Assembly: GCA_050015675.1 (NCBI GenBank)
Contig: JBEKAY010000002.1
Location: 1-64,000 of the forward strand
Length of the DNA: 64,000 nucleotides
Direction: 5' to 3'
Origin: Fen-1298 sp050015675
Lineage (GTDB): Bacteria > Bacteroidota > Ignavibacteria > UBA10030
The notes under the pieces: model-generated
What the model was told of the DNA's origin: nothing
Database searches by the model: none
Seen by the model: the letters and a program-made list of their open reading frames with translations, nothing else
In this document: one piece after another, positions 43,699 to 51,868 of the stretch
Layout of the letters: every line of letters starts with the position of its first letter
Position numbering within the stretch: the stretch's first letter is position 1
Translations under genes and position numbers: made by a program

Positions 43699-44571
43699 TT
43701 ATGAAAAAAGACGAGTGCGCATATCCTCAACAATTTGCAGCGGCACAGTATAGGCTCCAAGCACTTGGTCATCGTTCTTCCTGCCACCATGGTAATCAGA
43801 ACCACCGCATTCTAATAAGAAATATTGATGAACAACACCGCGGTAAAATTCCTGACGCGCTTCGTTATGCGACGGGTGGACAACTTCAATTCCATCCAAT
43901 CCAGCTTGAATAAGAGTTGATAGTTCAAAATCTGTAGTATATTTACCGGGATGCGCGAGAAACGTAAGTCCGCCGGCCTGAGTAATAAGTTGTGTTGCTG
44001 CAAGCGGCGATAATTGATACTTTTTTTCGTACGCGGGAGCGCCAACACCGATGTATTTCATAAATGCTTCGTGATATGTTCCAATCAATCCTTCTTCTAA
44101 TAAAGCACTTGCAATATGCGGCCTGCCTACGGAACCGATTCCTGCTTGATCGAGCACAGCATCCATTTTTAGAGAAACGTTGATATCGTTTAATTTCTGG
44201 ACGATGCGTTCAGCTCGTTTCAAACGTTCGTAACGGAAGAAGGCGAGGTAATCTTGCAGTTTCTGGTTGTTATAATTGAAGAAGTACGCAAGCAAGTGAA
44301 TATCTTTTTCATTCAGCGCAACGCTCAACTCCACACCGGGTACAACTTCAATCCCTAAACTCCTCCCGACTTCGATTGCCTCATCAAGAGCACCGACATT
44401 ATCATGATCGGTAATTGAAACAATGGAAAGCTCTACCGCGTGTGCACGTTGAATAAGCGTCTCTGGAGAGAGTGCTCCATCGGAGTACGTTGTGTGCAGA
44501 TGGAGATCTGCTCGAGAATTGTCTGAACGATCTATTATTTGTTTGGTTAGCCCATTCTCCATCTCAGCCAT
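43699..44571 (-). CDS. PHP-domain phosphoesterase (RNase AM/YciV-like)
   Basis: About 290 residues from ATG 44571 (AGG five bases upstream). In-frame GTG 44601 and ATG 44583 are alternatives. Metal-binding motifs DLHLHTTYSDG, SITDHDN, VVPGVELS and FLAHPGK are intact. The family removes nucleotides or phosphate from 3',5'-bisphosphates or 5' ends of RNA. Here the exact substrate is open. The gene precedes ribH closely. Confidence 0.88.
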   Translation of the reverse strand: MAEMENGLTKQIIDRSDNSRADLHLHTTYSDGALSPETLIQRAHAVELSIVSITDHDNVGALDEAIEVGRSLGIEVVPGVELSVALNEKDIHLLAYFFNYNNQKLQDYLAFFRYERLKRAERIVQKLNDINVSLKMDAVLDQAGIGSVGRPHIASALLEEGLIGTYHEAFMKYIGVGAPAYEKKYQLSPLAATQLITQAGGLTFLAHPGKYTTDFELSTLIQAGLDGIEVVHPSHNEARQEFYRGVVHQYFLLECGGSDYHGGRKNDDQVLGAYTVPLQIVEDMRTRLFS

Positions 44572-44612
44572 AAATACCTGCATACATCTTTGTTCGTACA
44601 CTCATAGAAGTA

Positions 44613-44653
44613 GATATCCCGCGCTTTGTTTCATCGCAAAGCAAAAAGGATAT
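44613..44653. other. Nested hairpin between the Crp/Fnr and PHP genes
   Basis: GCTTTG (44623-44628) pairs with CAAAGC (44637-44642), and ATATCC (44614-44619) with GGATAT (44648-44653). For leftward transcription it lies just after the Crp/Fnr stop and just before the PHP start, with the T-run on the wrong side for a classic terminator. It shares GTTTCATCGC and GCGCTTTG with the hairpin at 58356-58386. Confidence 0.45.
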
Positions 44654-44654
44654 T

Positions 44655-45341
44655 TTATAAATATTTTTTACGGAAAGCTTCGTAATCGTTAAGAATAAGT
44701 TTATTCCCTTTTATTTGTACTTCTTCGCTATCGATAAAAAAATGAATCATACGCGAAACCGTCTCACGAGACGTACCAGCCATATTGGCTATGTCCTGTT
44801 GAAGCGGTAAGTCATCAATCTCAACTTTTCCTTTTCGAAATACTCCAACATCCTCAGCAAGAATCAACAGGACATTAGCAACACGTCCCGCGGCATCTTT
44901 GAGTGATAAACTTTTTATTTGCATATCGGCTTTGCGAAGCCGCATCGCAAGCTCAGCCAGCAGGGAAATTGCTACCAAAGGAAATTCATGGAGCAGCTCT
45001 AAAAAATCCCGTCGATGGATCATAAATAATTCTGATTTCACAGTTGCTACAACGCTCGCCGAGCGCGCTTGTCCATCCAACAGTGACATTTCGCCGAAAA
45101 ACTCGCCTGGTCTAAACATTGAAAGAATGACTTCTCGTCCATCCTCATCCATCCGTACTACTTTTACTTTTCCGGAGACTATAACGAAGAGCGCCGCACC
45201 ATTTTCCTGTTCAAGCAGAATGATATTGCCCTTCTTGTATTTTTGCCGCGTGCCAAATTTGACAATCTTCTGTAAATCCTTTTCTTCGAGGTCGGCGAAG
45301 ATGGGCACGTTGCGGAGAAAAGTAATTTCTTCTTGGGGCAT
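44655..45341 (-). CDS. Crp/Fnr-family transcription regulator
   Basis: 228 residues. N-terminal cyclic-nucleotide-binding barrel with the phosphate cassette FFGEMSLLDGQARSASV, where Glu and Arg are both kept, so a cyclic nucleotide ligand is plausible. C-terminal HTH DIANMAGTSRETVSRMI. No Fnr-type Cys cluster is present. Targets are unknown. The following 275-base gap (45342-45615) shows AT-rich DNA with no gene. Confidence 0.92.
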   Translation of the reverse strand: MPQEEITFLRNVPIFADLEEKDLQKIVKFGTRQKYKKGNIILLEQENGAALFVIVSGKVKVVRMDEDGREVILSMFRPGEFFGEMSLLDGQARSASVVATVKSELFMIHRRDFLELLHEFPLVAISLLAELAMRLRKADMQIKSLSLKDAAGRVANVLLILAEDVGVFRKGKVEIDDLPLQQDIANMAGTSRETVSRMIHFFIDSEEVQIKGNKLILNDYEAFRKKYL

Positions 45342-45615
45342 TGTGGTCCGCGTAGGATGTTTAGGTTCAGATACCTATTGAATTAGGAACTTCTGTTCGT
45401 ACGCACCACGAACTTTTATAATATATCTTCCAGTGTATTGAAATGCAAGGTTTTTATAAAGACTCAAGAGATTCTTGAAACCTATTAAAATCAATACGAA
45501 AAAAATTTCCAGGCTTTTTTTTCGTTGAGTCCTCACGTCTCGATCTCCTATCACTCATCACTTCAGAAATACGTTGGATATGCGTTTTATTCCAGCAAGT
45601 ACAAGTTGCTAATTT

Positions 45616-46668
45616 CTACTTCACTTTACTCAACTCATTTTTCAAATAATCGATAATGGCAACAGGTTCGGGGTTTTCATTATTTAAAATCGCAAGATAG
45701 AGTGTAACCCAATCGCCAAAGTAAATCAACGAAAACAACCTCGCCAAGAGACCTTTACCATCGCTTGTTACTTCTGTAACTTCCCCGGCATACTGCGACA
45801 CGATCTGTTTCGTAATTCCTTCACGGATCGCTACACGTTTGTGAGTGCCGATATCCTTTAAGAAAATGACGTGCATTTGTTTCATTAATTCGGTAAGCAC
45901 TTTCCACCCTACCAATTCGTTATGGTTCATTTCCGGAAGCACATGACCGGAAGAAAGCTGTTTGGCATTTTCTGCAATTTGTCCGCGCCAGCGAATGTTC
46001 ACCGCGTCAAGATGTTCGACGGGAGAATAAATCACCGGCAGTTTGCCTTTCATTCGCTCCGCTAGTTTCAGCGGTGTGTTCTCCAGCAACTCTGGATTAC
46101 TAAAGAGTGCAGATTTGTTTTTTAAGAGTTGAATTGTCTCTTTGATATCTTTGTCTTTTGATTTGATGAAGCCAAGTCTGCTAAGTACAACGAGCAGCGG
46201 AAAAAAAGAATAGCCCAGCGCCGCGCGCGGGGAAAGCCCCGGTGGAATTTGTATCCATGGTTGTTTAAATTTTTTCGCAATCTTTGCTATCTCTCCACCG
46301 GTGCTGATGCAAAGAACTCGCGCCTTTCGCTTCATTGCGTCTTTGTGCGCTGATATTGTTTCCTCAGTATTGCCAGAATAACTGGAAACAATAACAAGCG
46401 TGTTTTTTCCAACGAATTCCGGAAGAGTATAATACCGGTTCACAGTGAGCGGAACGTCTAGTTCCTCGGCAAGGTAAGAGCGAAGCAGATCACCTCCGAT
46501 AGCCGACCCGCCCAATCCGGTCAGAACAATGTTCTGAACACCTTTCACATTCAGTTTTATTTTTACTTCTTTTCCAATTCGAACGGCTTCTTCAATCTGT
46601 TTTGGAAAATCTGCAATCCATGTGTACATACCCTTGGGGTCTATTCGCTTGATATCGTCTCGTGTCAT
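45616..46668 (-). CDS. Bifunctional phosphoglucose/phosphomannose isomerase
   Basis: 350 residues from ATG 46668, which has AAGGAG 7 bases upstream. An in-frame Met 60 bases earlier lacks a site. Two SIS domains: LTGLGGSAIGGDLLRSY and VIVSSYSGNTEETI in the first, and the C-terminal domain with EMNHNELVGW carrying the catalytic Glu/His. Interconverts glucose-6-P or mannose-6-P with fructose-6-P. No separate pgi is seen here. Confidence 0.92.
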   Translation of the reverse strand: MTRDDIKRIDPKGMYTWIADFPKQIEEAVRIGKEVKIKLNVKGVQNIVLTGLGGSAIGGDLLRSYLAEELDVPLTVNRYYTLPEFVGKNTLVIVSSYSGNTEETISAHKDAMKRKARVLCISTGGEIAKIAKKFKQPWIQIPPGLSPRAALGYSFFPLLVVLSRLGFIKSKDKDIKETIQLLKNKSALFSNPELLENTPLKLAERMKGKLPVIYSPVEHLDAVNIRWRGQIAENAKQLSSGHVLPEMNHNELVGWKVLTELMKQMHVIFLKDIGTHKRVAIREGITKQIVSQYAGEVTEVTSDGKGLLARLFSLIYFGDWVTLYLAILNNENPEPVAIIDYLKNELSKVK

Positions 46669-46805
46669 GAACGCTCTCCTTGGAGCAATTGAGTGGTTAG
46701 CTTTTAACAATGAGCGGTTGATAGTCAACTACCGACCTCGACTTTCTCTCGCTGATTTCAGTATGCAACTCTCTTGTTCTTCAATTTCAAAGATATAACC
46801 TTATT

Positions 46806-48560
46806 TTATCCAATCGGAATATCGGGAAATTTATGTTTCATCAAGTGCTTAAGGAATGCTTTAATTTCGTCTTCGGACTGCATCGTCAAAACCCGCTCGG
46901 CAACGTGCTGCGCTTCTGTATAATGTATAGAGCGGATAATTTTTTTAATTTCCGGCAAAATAGTTGGAACCACACTGAATTCATCTAATCCAAGCCCGAC
47001 AAGTAAAATGGTCGCCAGCGGATCACCCGCCATTTGTCCGCACATTCCGACCCATGCGTGTTCCTGCTTACCGCGCTCAATAATGCGCCTGAGAAACCGG
47101 ATGACTGCCGGATGAAATTCCTGAAATAGATCCGATACAATATCGTTGCCGCGATCAACGGCAAGTAAATACTGAATAAGATCATTTGTTCCTATACTCA
47201 AGAAGCTTACTTCTCGCGCAAGATGATCTGCAATGACAGCAGCAGCAGGTACTTCGATCATAACACCAAGCCGAAGATTTTCATCGAACGGAATTCTATG
47301 TGCACGTAAATCATCCTTTGCCTGCGCAATAAGCTGTTTGCCGAGTTGCACTTCTTTAATACTTGTAACCATCGGCAACATTATGGCAAGATTCTTCAAC
47401 GTGCTCGCTCGTAAAATGGCGCGCAGCTGGTCGAGAAAAATCTGCGGCTTATCCAGCATTACACGAATTCCACGCCAGCCAAGAAATGGATTATTTTCTT
47501 TCATCGCCTGCGTCATAAATTTGTCGCCACCGATATCAAAGGTGCGCATAATGGCGTGTTTAGGAAAAACTGCTTCAGCGATACGGTGATACACTTCGTA
47601 CTGTTCTTCTTCGCTCGGAAAAACTTCCTTACCGATCAACAAACTTTCTGTGCGGTAAAGTCCAATGCCATCGGCGCCCTGTAGTTTGATAAATTCGAGT
47701 TCCTCTTCCAACTCTACATTTGCTGCAAGTTTGATGCGATGCCCATCAAGCGTTTCGGCAGGAAGATCGCGTAGCGGTGCAAGTGCTTCTTCAAAGGCAT
47801 GGTATTGCGTTTTCTTTTTTTCGTAAAATCGTAAAGTCTCCGAACTCGGATGTAATACAACCGTACCGCTGTATCCATCGACAACGATCTGATCGTCTGT
47901 TTGTACCAGCGATGACAATTGGTGAATGCCGACAATAGCCGGAATTTTTAATGCGCGCGCCAGCAGTGCCATATGGGATGTTGCACCACCTAACTCCGTC
48001 ACATACGCCAGTACATCGTTGCGGCTAAATATCAACGTATCTGCCGCTGCGAGATTGTGTGAAATAATGACATGCGAACCTTCGATTTTCGAGATAAGTT
48101 TTTGTTCCTCGAGATTTCTGAGAATACGGTTTTCAACATCGAGCAGGTCATCAGCACGCTCGCGGGCATATTCATCCTTGGATGCCATCATCAATTGGTG
48201 ATACTTCTCCATCTCATCTTTAAGGAGATATTCCGCATTTTTCCGTTCATTTTTCAATCGTTCGTACACTACTTCAAAGAGGATAACATCTTCAAGAATC
48301 AAAAGCTGTGCTTCGAAAATTTTCGACTGTTCGGTTCCTAGTTTTTGTTCAGCAAATTCAAATACTTTGGTGAGTTCTTTCTTGGAGCGTGCGACGGCAT
48401 TTTGAAGGCGTTCGATTTCTTGCTCAACTTCGCCGGCAGTTATTGTGCGAATGAGAATTATTGGTTCATGTTTTCGATATAGGAAAACGGGTCCGATGGC
48501 GATTCCGGGAGAGGCTGGAATTCCCTTCAGCTTAATTTCTTGTTTGATTGTCTGATCCAT
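46806..48560 (-). CDS. ptsI: Phosphoenolpyruvate-protein phosphotransferase (PTS enzyme I)
   Basis: 584 residues. H196 in ELGGATSHMALLAR is the phosphorylated residue. The PEP-binding barrel has RTFDIGGDK and the C-terminal Cys site GMCGQMAGDP. It passes phosphate from PEP to HPr, encoded just upstream (32 bases). No sugar-specific EII genes lie in the window. Confidence 0.95.
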   Translation of the reverse strand: MDQTIKQEIKLKGIPASPGIAIGPVFLYRKHEPIILIRTITAGEVEQEIERLQNAVARSKKELTKVFEFAEQKLGTEQSKIFEAQLLILEDVILFEVVYERLKNERKNAEYLLKDEMEKYHQLMMASKDEYARERADDLLDVENRILRNLEEQKLISKIEGSHVIISHNLAAADTLIFSRNDVLAYVTELGGATSHMALLARALKIPAIVGIHQLSSLVQTDDQIVVDGYSGTVVLHPSSETLRFYEKKKTQYHAFEEALAPLRDLPAETLDGHRIKLAANVELEEELEFIKLQGADGIGLYRTESLLIGKEVFPSEEEQYEVYHRIAEAVFPKHAIMRTFDIGGDKFMTQAMKENNPFLGWRGIRVMLDKPQIFLDQLRAILRASTLKNLAIMLPMVTSIKEVQLGKQLIAQAKDDLRAHRIPFDENLRLGVMIEVPAAAVIADHLAREVSFLSIGTNDLIQYLLAVDRGNDIVSDLFQEFHPAVIRFLRRIIERGKQEHAWVGMCGQMAGDPLATILLVGLGLDEFSVVPTILPEIKKIIRSIHYTEAQHVAERVLTMQSEDEIKAFLKHLMKHKFPDIPIG

Positions 48561-48592
48561 CTTTTTCGCGTTTATTGATTGACAGTTCGCAT

Positions 48593-48871
48593 CTATATCG
48601 GCTCGCCAAAGCCGCTCTCGAAGAGCTCGGCCATTGCTTGGTACGCTTCTTTTTCATCAGGTCCATCAAAGCGCACGAGAAGTTTGGATCCTTGTTCTGC
48701 TGCCAACGTCATGACACCGATAATACTTTTTCCATTAATCTGGAAACTATCTTTTTCAATGAAGAACTCAGATTTAAATTTTGCCGCCAACTTCACAATC
48801 GCAGCAGCCGGGCGTGTATGCAGCCCTGCTCGATTCCGAATCGTTACTTCCTGTTCAATCATTCCTTCCAC
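48593..48871 (-). CDS. Phosphocarrier protein HPr
   Basis: 92 residues from a GTG at 48871 (an ATG three codons on is also possible, and no site decides). H18 in AGLHTRPAA is the enzyme I target and S49 in NGKSIIGVM is the regulatory-serine position. It precedes ptsI in the same direction. HPr kinase/phosphorylase is not in the window. Confidence 0.93.
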   Translation of the reverse strand: MEGMIEQEVTIRNRAGLHTRPAAAIVKLAAKFKSEFFIEKDSFQINGKSIIGVMTLAAEQGSKLLVRFDGPDEKEAYQAMAELFESGFGEPI

Positions 48872-48877
48872 ATCTCG

Positions 48878-49855
48878 TTAAAATTTTCTATTCAATAATT
48901 TATCTGTCATCCACCGAAGCGTTTCACGAGCTGCAGAAGTCGGCAATGTTGAAAGTTGATTTTTCGCTTCAGTAATATCATTTTCAATTCGTTTTTTAGC
49001 AGAATCAATTGCGCCTGTTTCTTCATAGATCAGACGAAATGCTGGTATTTGTTTTCGCGGTACACCGCCATTTTTGAAAATACGCTGAAGCATTTTTTTT
49101 TGCTCTCCTTTTGCACGGCGTAATGCCTCAAGGAGCAGAAATGTTTTTTTACCTTCTACTAAATCACCGCCAATAGTTTTGCCAAATTCTTTTTCATCGG
49201 CAACGATATCTAGTAAATCATCCTGAATCTGAAACGCTCGTCCTACATATTCGCCGTACCGCCTTAAAGCTTCCATATCCGAAATCGCTGCATTTCCAAT
49301 AAGTGCACCCAACTGTGCTGCTATCGAAACTAATTTTCCGGTCTTCTTTTCGATCATCATCAAGTATTCATTCACATGCACACGGTGGCGTGTTTCAAAT
49401 TCCTTATCCAGTGTTTGTCCTTCGCAAATTGTAACTACGGCTTCGGTAAAAATTTTACTAATTTCCTGAATGCGTGTTGATTTTGTTCTGAGCAATGCAC
49501 GATAGGCAAATGCAAGCAAGACGTCGCCGGAAAGAAGCGCAACATTTTCATCCCATTTTTTATGAACAGTAAGGCGTCCGCGACGTGTTTCTGCATGATC
49601 CATTATATCATCATGAACGAGTGTAAAATTATGGAGGATTTCAATTCCAGCGCCCGCGTGCAACGCATTGTTCGCTTCGCCGCCAACGGCTTCGCAAGCA
49701 AGCAACGTAATTACAGGGCGAATGCGTTTGCCGCCTGCAACAAGAACATATTTTGCCGGATGGTACAACGTATGCGGTTTGTGCTCGGTAACGAAACTCC
49801 GAAGATACCGCTCCACCGACAATTTATGACGTTCGTATCGTTGTTCAGGATTCAT
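48878..49855 (-). CDS. Polyprenyl diphosphate synthase (IspA/IspB family)
   Basis: 325 residues. First aspartate-rich motif D82DIMD86 and second QDDLLD (about 213-218), GGKRIRP for IPP binding. Chain length is not certain. The bulky residues before the first motif (ILHNFTLV) do not settle farnesyl versus longer products. It lies 14 bases after the IPP isomerase gene, a sensible isoprenoid pair. Confidence 0.93.
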   Translation of the reverse strand: MNPEQRYERHKLSVERYLRSFVTEHKPHTLYHPAKYVLVAGGKRIRPVITLLACEAVGGEANNALHAGAGIEILHNFTLVHDDIMDHAETRRGRLTVHKKWDENVALLSGDVLLAFAYRALLRTKSTRIQEISKIFTEAVVTICEGQTLDKEFETRHRVHVNEYLMMIEKKTGKLVSIAAQLGALIGNAAISDMEALRRYGEYVGRAFQIQDDLLDIVADEKEFGKTIGGDLVEGKKTFLLLEALRRAKGEQKKMLQRIFKNGGVPRKQIPAFRLIYEETGAIDSAKKRIENDITEAKNQLSTLPTSAARETLRWMTDKLLNRKF

Positions 49856-49869
49856 AATTCGTTCTCATC

Positions 49870-50958
49870 TCACACTTTTGAATATAATATTTGTTTCTGC
49901 AGTTCAGTAATGGAACACGAGCCGGTGAGAAACATAGCGCCTTTCAACTCCCATTCCCATTGATCAATGAGTCCTATAGCCGCCTCTGTTCCACCGCTTG
50001 CAAGCGCTTGGAGTATAGACATAGCCGATGCGATAAAATCAGCACCTAGTGCAATTGATTTTGCACAATCGATGCCGTTTGAAATTCCACCGGATGCTAT
50101 AAGCTTCAACGATGATGTTTCACTCTTTAGGTAATATACAGATTTCAGCGCTTCTACTGTTGGAATTCCCCAATCCCAAAACATTTCTGCATTTGAACTC
50201 TTTACTTTTTTATTTCTTGTTCCGTCTCCCCAGTTTTTTTTTACTTTTCCGTTTTTTCTTCTCAAAATTTCAATTCCTGCCCAACTCGTACCGCCGGCGC
50301 CTGCAATATCAAGAATCTTTACCCCGACATCAACCAATCGCCGTGCAACATCAACTGAAATACCTGCGCCGATTTCTTTAACGATTATAGGAACAGGAAG
50401 CGACTTCGCCAGTAATTCGATACCGTCGAGCACACCACGAAAATTTGTATTTCCCTCCGGCTGAAGCAGTTCCTGCAATGGATTGAGGTGCACTGCAAAC
50501 CCATCCGCTTGAATTAAATCGACCAACCGTGCAATCGGCGACACATCCCGCAGCTTGGCAACTTCTGATGCGCCAATATTTCCAAAGATTGGAATGTCTG
50601 GTGCAGTTTCACGCGCCACTGAAAACGAGCGATGGTACCGCGCATTCTCCAATGCCTGTCGTTGACTGCCAACACCAAGCGCAATTTTTTTCTTGACACA
50701 AACTTCAGCAAGCTGCCGATTGATCCGTTCTGCCTTTGCATATCCACCAGTCATGCTGGAGATGATAAACGGCAAAGCGATTTTTTTTCCTAAGAAAACT
50801 GTCGAGGGATCAATATCCGAGAGATTGATTTCGGGCAGAGCGTTGTGCAAAAAGTCCCAACGATCAAATCCAGAAGATTTGGTACGAAATGCGACATCCT
50901 TGGTCAAACTAATATTGACATGTTGTTGCTTGCGTGAGGATGTCCGCGTCATTTTCAT
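49870..50958 (-). CDS. fni: Type 2 isopentenyl-diphosphate delta-isomerase (FMN)
   Basis: 362 residues from ATG 50958. A longer frame to 51006 runs into the divergent gene and has no site. Signature segments FIISSMTGGYAKA, IALGVGSQRQALE, VKEIGAGISVDVA and DIAGAGGTSWAGIE fit the flavin-dependent isomerase of IPP and DMAPP. Co-directional with the polyprenyl synthase. Confidence 0.93.
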   Translation of the reverse strand: MKMTRTSSRKQQHVNISLTKDVAFRTKSSGFDRWDFLHNALPEINLSDIDPSTVFLGKKIALPFIISSMTGGYAKAERINRQLAEVCVKKKIALGVGSQRQALENARYHRSFSVARETAPDIPIFGNIGASEVAKLRDVSPIARLVDLIQADGFAVHLNPLQELLQPEGNTNFRGVLDGIELLAKSLPVPIIVKEIGAGISVDVARRLVDVGVKILDIAGAGGTSWAGIEILRRKNGKVKKNWGDGTRNKKVKSSNAEMFWDWGIPTVEALKSVYYLKSETSSLKLIASGGISNGIDCAKSIALGADFIASAMSILQALASGGTEAAIGLIDQWEWELKGAMFLTGSCSITELQKQILYSKV

Positions 50959-51075
50959 AAATCTTAATCTCTTTTGAATAATAAAGAAATCGGTTTCGAG
51001 AAGCAAGGTAGCGAACGGAAAACGATTCTTGATTTTCCTTCAATTTTTCGGTATCTAATTCCATACGTAAACACG

Positions 51076-51840
51076 ATGAAGACAACGAAACCTCGACAGC
51101 CGCAAAAGTCACATGTACGGCAAAAAACCTATTTCTTCTCAGACGCTCATCTCGGTCTTGGTTCAATAGAAGAAGATCGCCAGAAAGAATTGCGGCTGAT
51201 TCGTTTTTTAAATTTCATCCAGCACGATGCCGCGCAAATTTATATAGTAGGCGATTTATTTGATTATTGGTTTGAATATAAAACGGTCGTTCCGAAGAAA
51301 TATTTCCGACTCTTTGCAAAACTTGCGGAGTTGACGGAACAGAACATTCGTCTGTTCTTTATTGCGGGTAATCACGATTTCTGGGCGAAAAATTATTTCC
51401 GCGATGAACTAGGTATGGAAGTACATTTTAATCCTGTCGAAGCAGAAATTTGCGGCAAGCGGTTCTTCATCCATCATGGCGACGGTTTGCTTAAGGACGA
51501 CCTCGGCTACAAGATCCTCAAAAAGATATTGCGCAGTAAAATTAACATCTTTCTCTTTTCACTAATTCATCCGGATATTACCGGATGGCTTGCGCGGTGG
51601 TCATCGCACACAAGCCGCCAGTACACAAGCAGCAAAACGTATGAAAGCACCGATATGGTGACTTTTGCAGCACGCATGATAAACGAAGGGTTCGACTTTG
51701 TCATAATGGGACATAACCATGTTCCATCGTGCCAAACAATTGACAGCGGTGTATACGTCAATCTTGGTGACTGGATTTTTGAGAACACTTACGCAGTCTT
51801 CGATGGCAAGAAAATAAAACTGAAGAAGTGGGCTGATTGA
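51076..51840 (+). CDS. UDP-2,3-diacylglucosamine diphosphatase-like metallophosphoesterase (LpxH family)
   Basis: 254 residues from ATG 51076; an earlier in-frame Met at 50974 would overlap the divergent fni promoter. Metal motifs FSDAHLGLG, GDLFDYWFEY, AGNHDFW, HHGDG and GHNHVP are complete. Likely step: release of lipid X from UDP-2,3-diacylglucosamine in lipid A synthesis, at the inner face of the membrane. Followed by PBP1A after 28 bases. Confidence 0.88.
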   Translation: MKTTKPRQPQKSHVRQKTYFFSDAHLGLGSIEEDRQKELRLIRFLNFIQHDAAQIYIVGDLFDYWFEYKTVVPKKYFRLFAKLAELTEQNIRLFFIAGNHDFWAKNYFRDELGMEVHFNPVEAEICGKRFFIHHGDGLLKDDLGYKILKKILRSKINIFLFSLIHPDITGWLARWSSHTSRQYTSSKTYESTDMVTFAARMINEGFDFVIMGHNHVPSCQTIDSGVYVNLGDWIFENTYAVFDGKKIKLKKWAD

Positions 51841-51868
51841 TTTATGTGTTTGAAACAAATCCAATACT

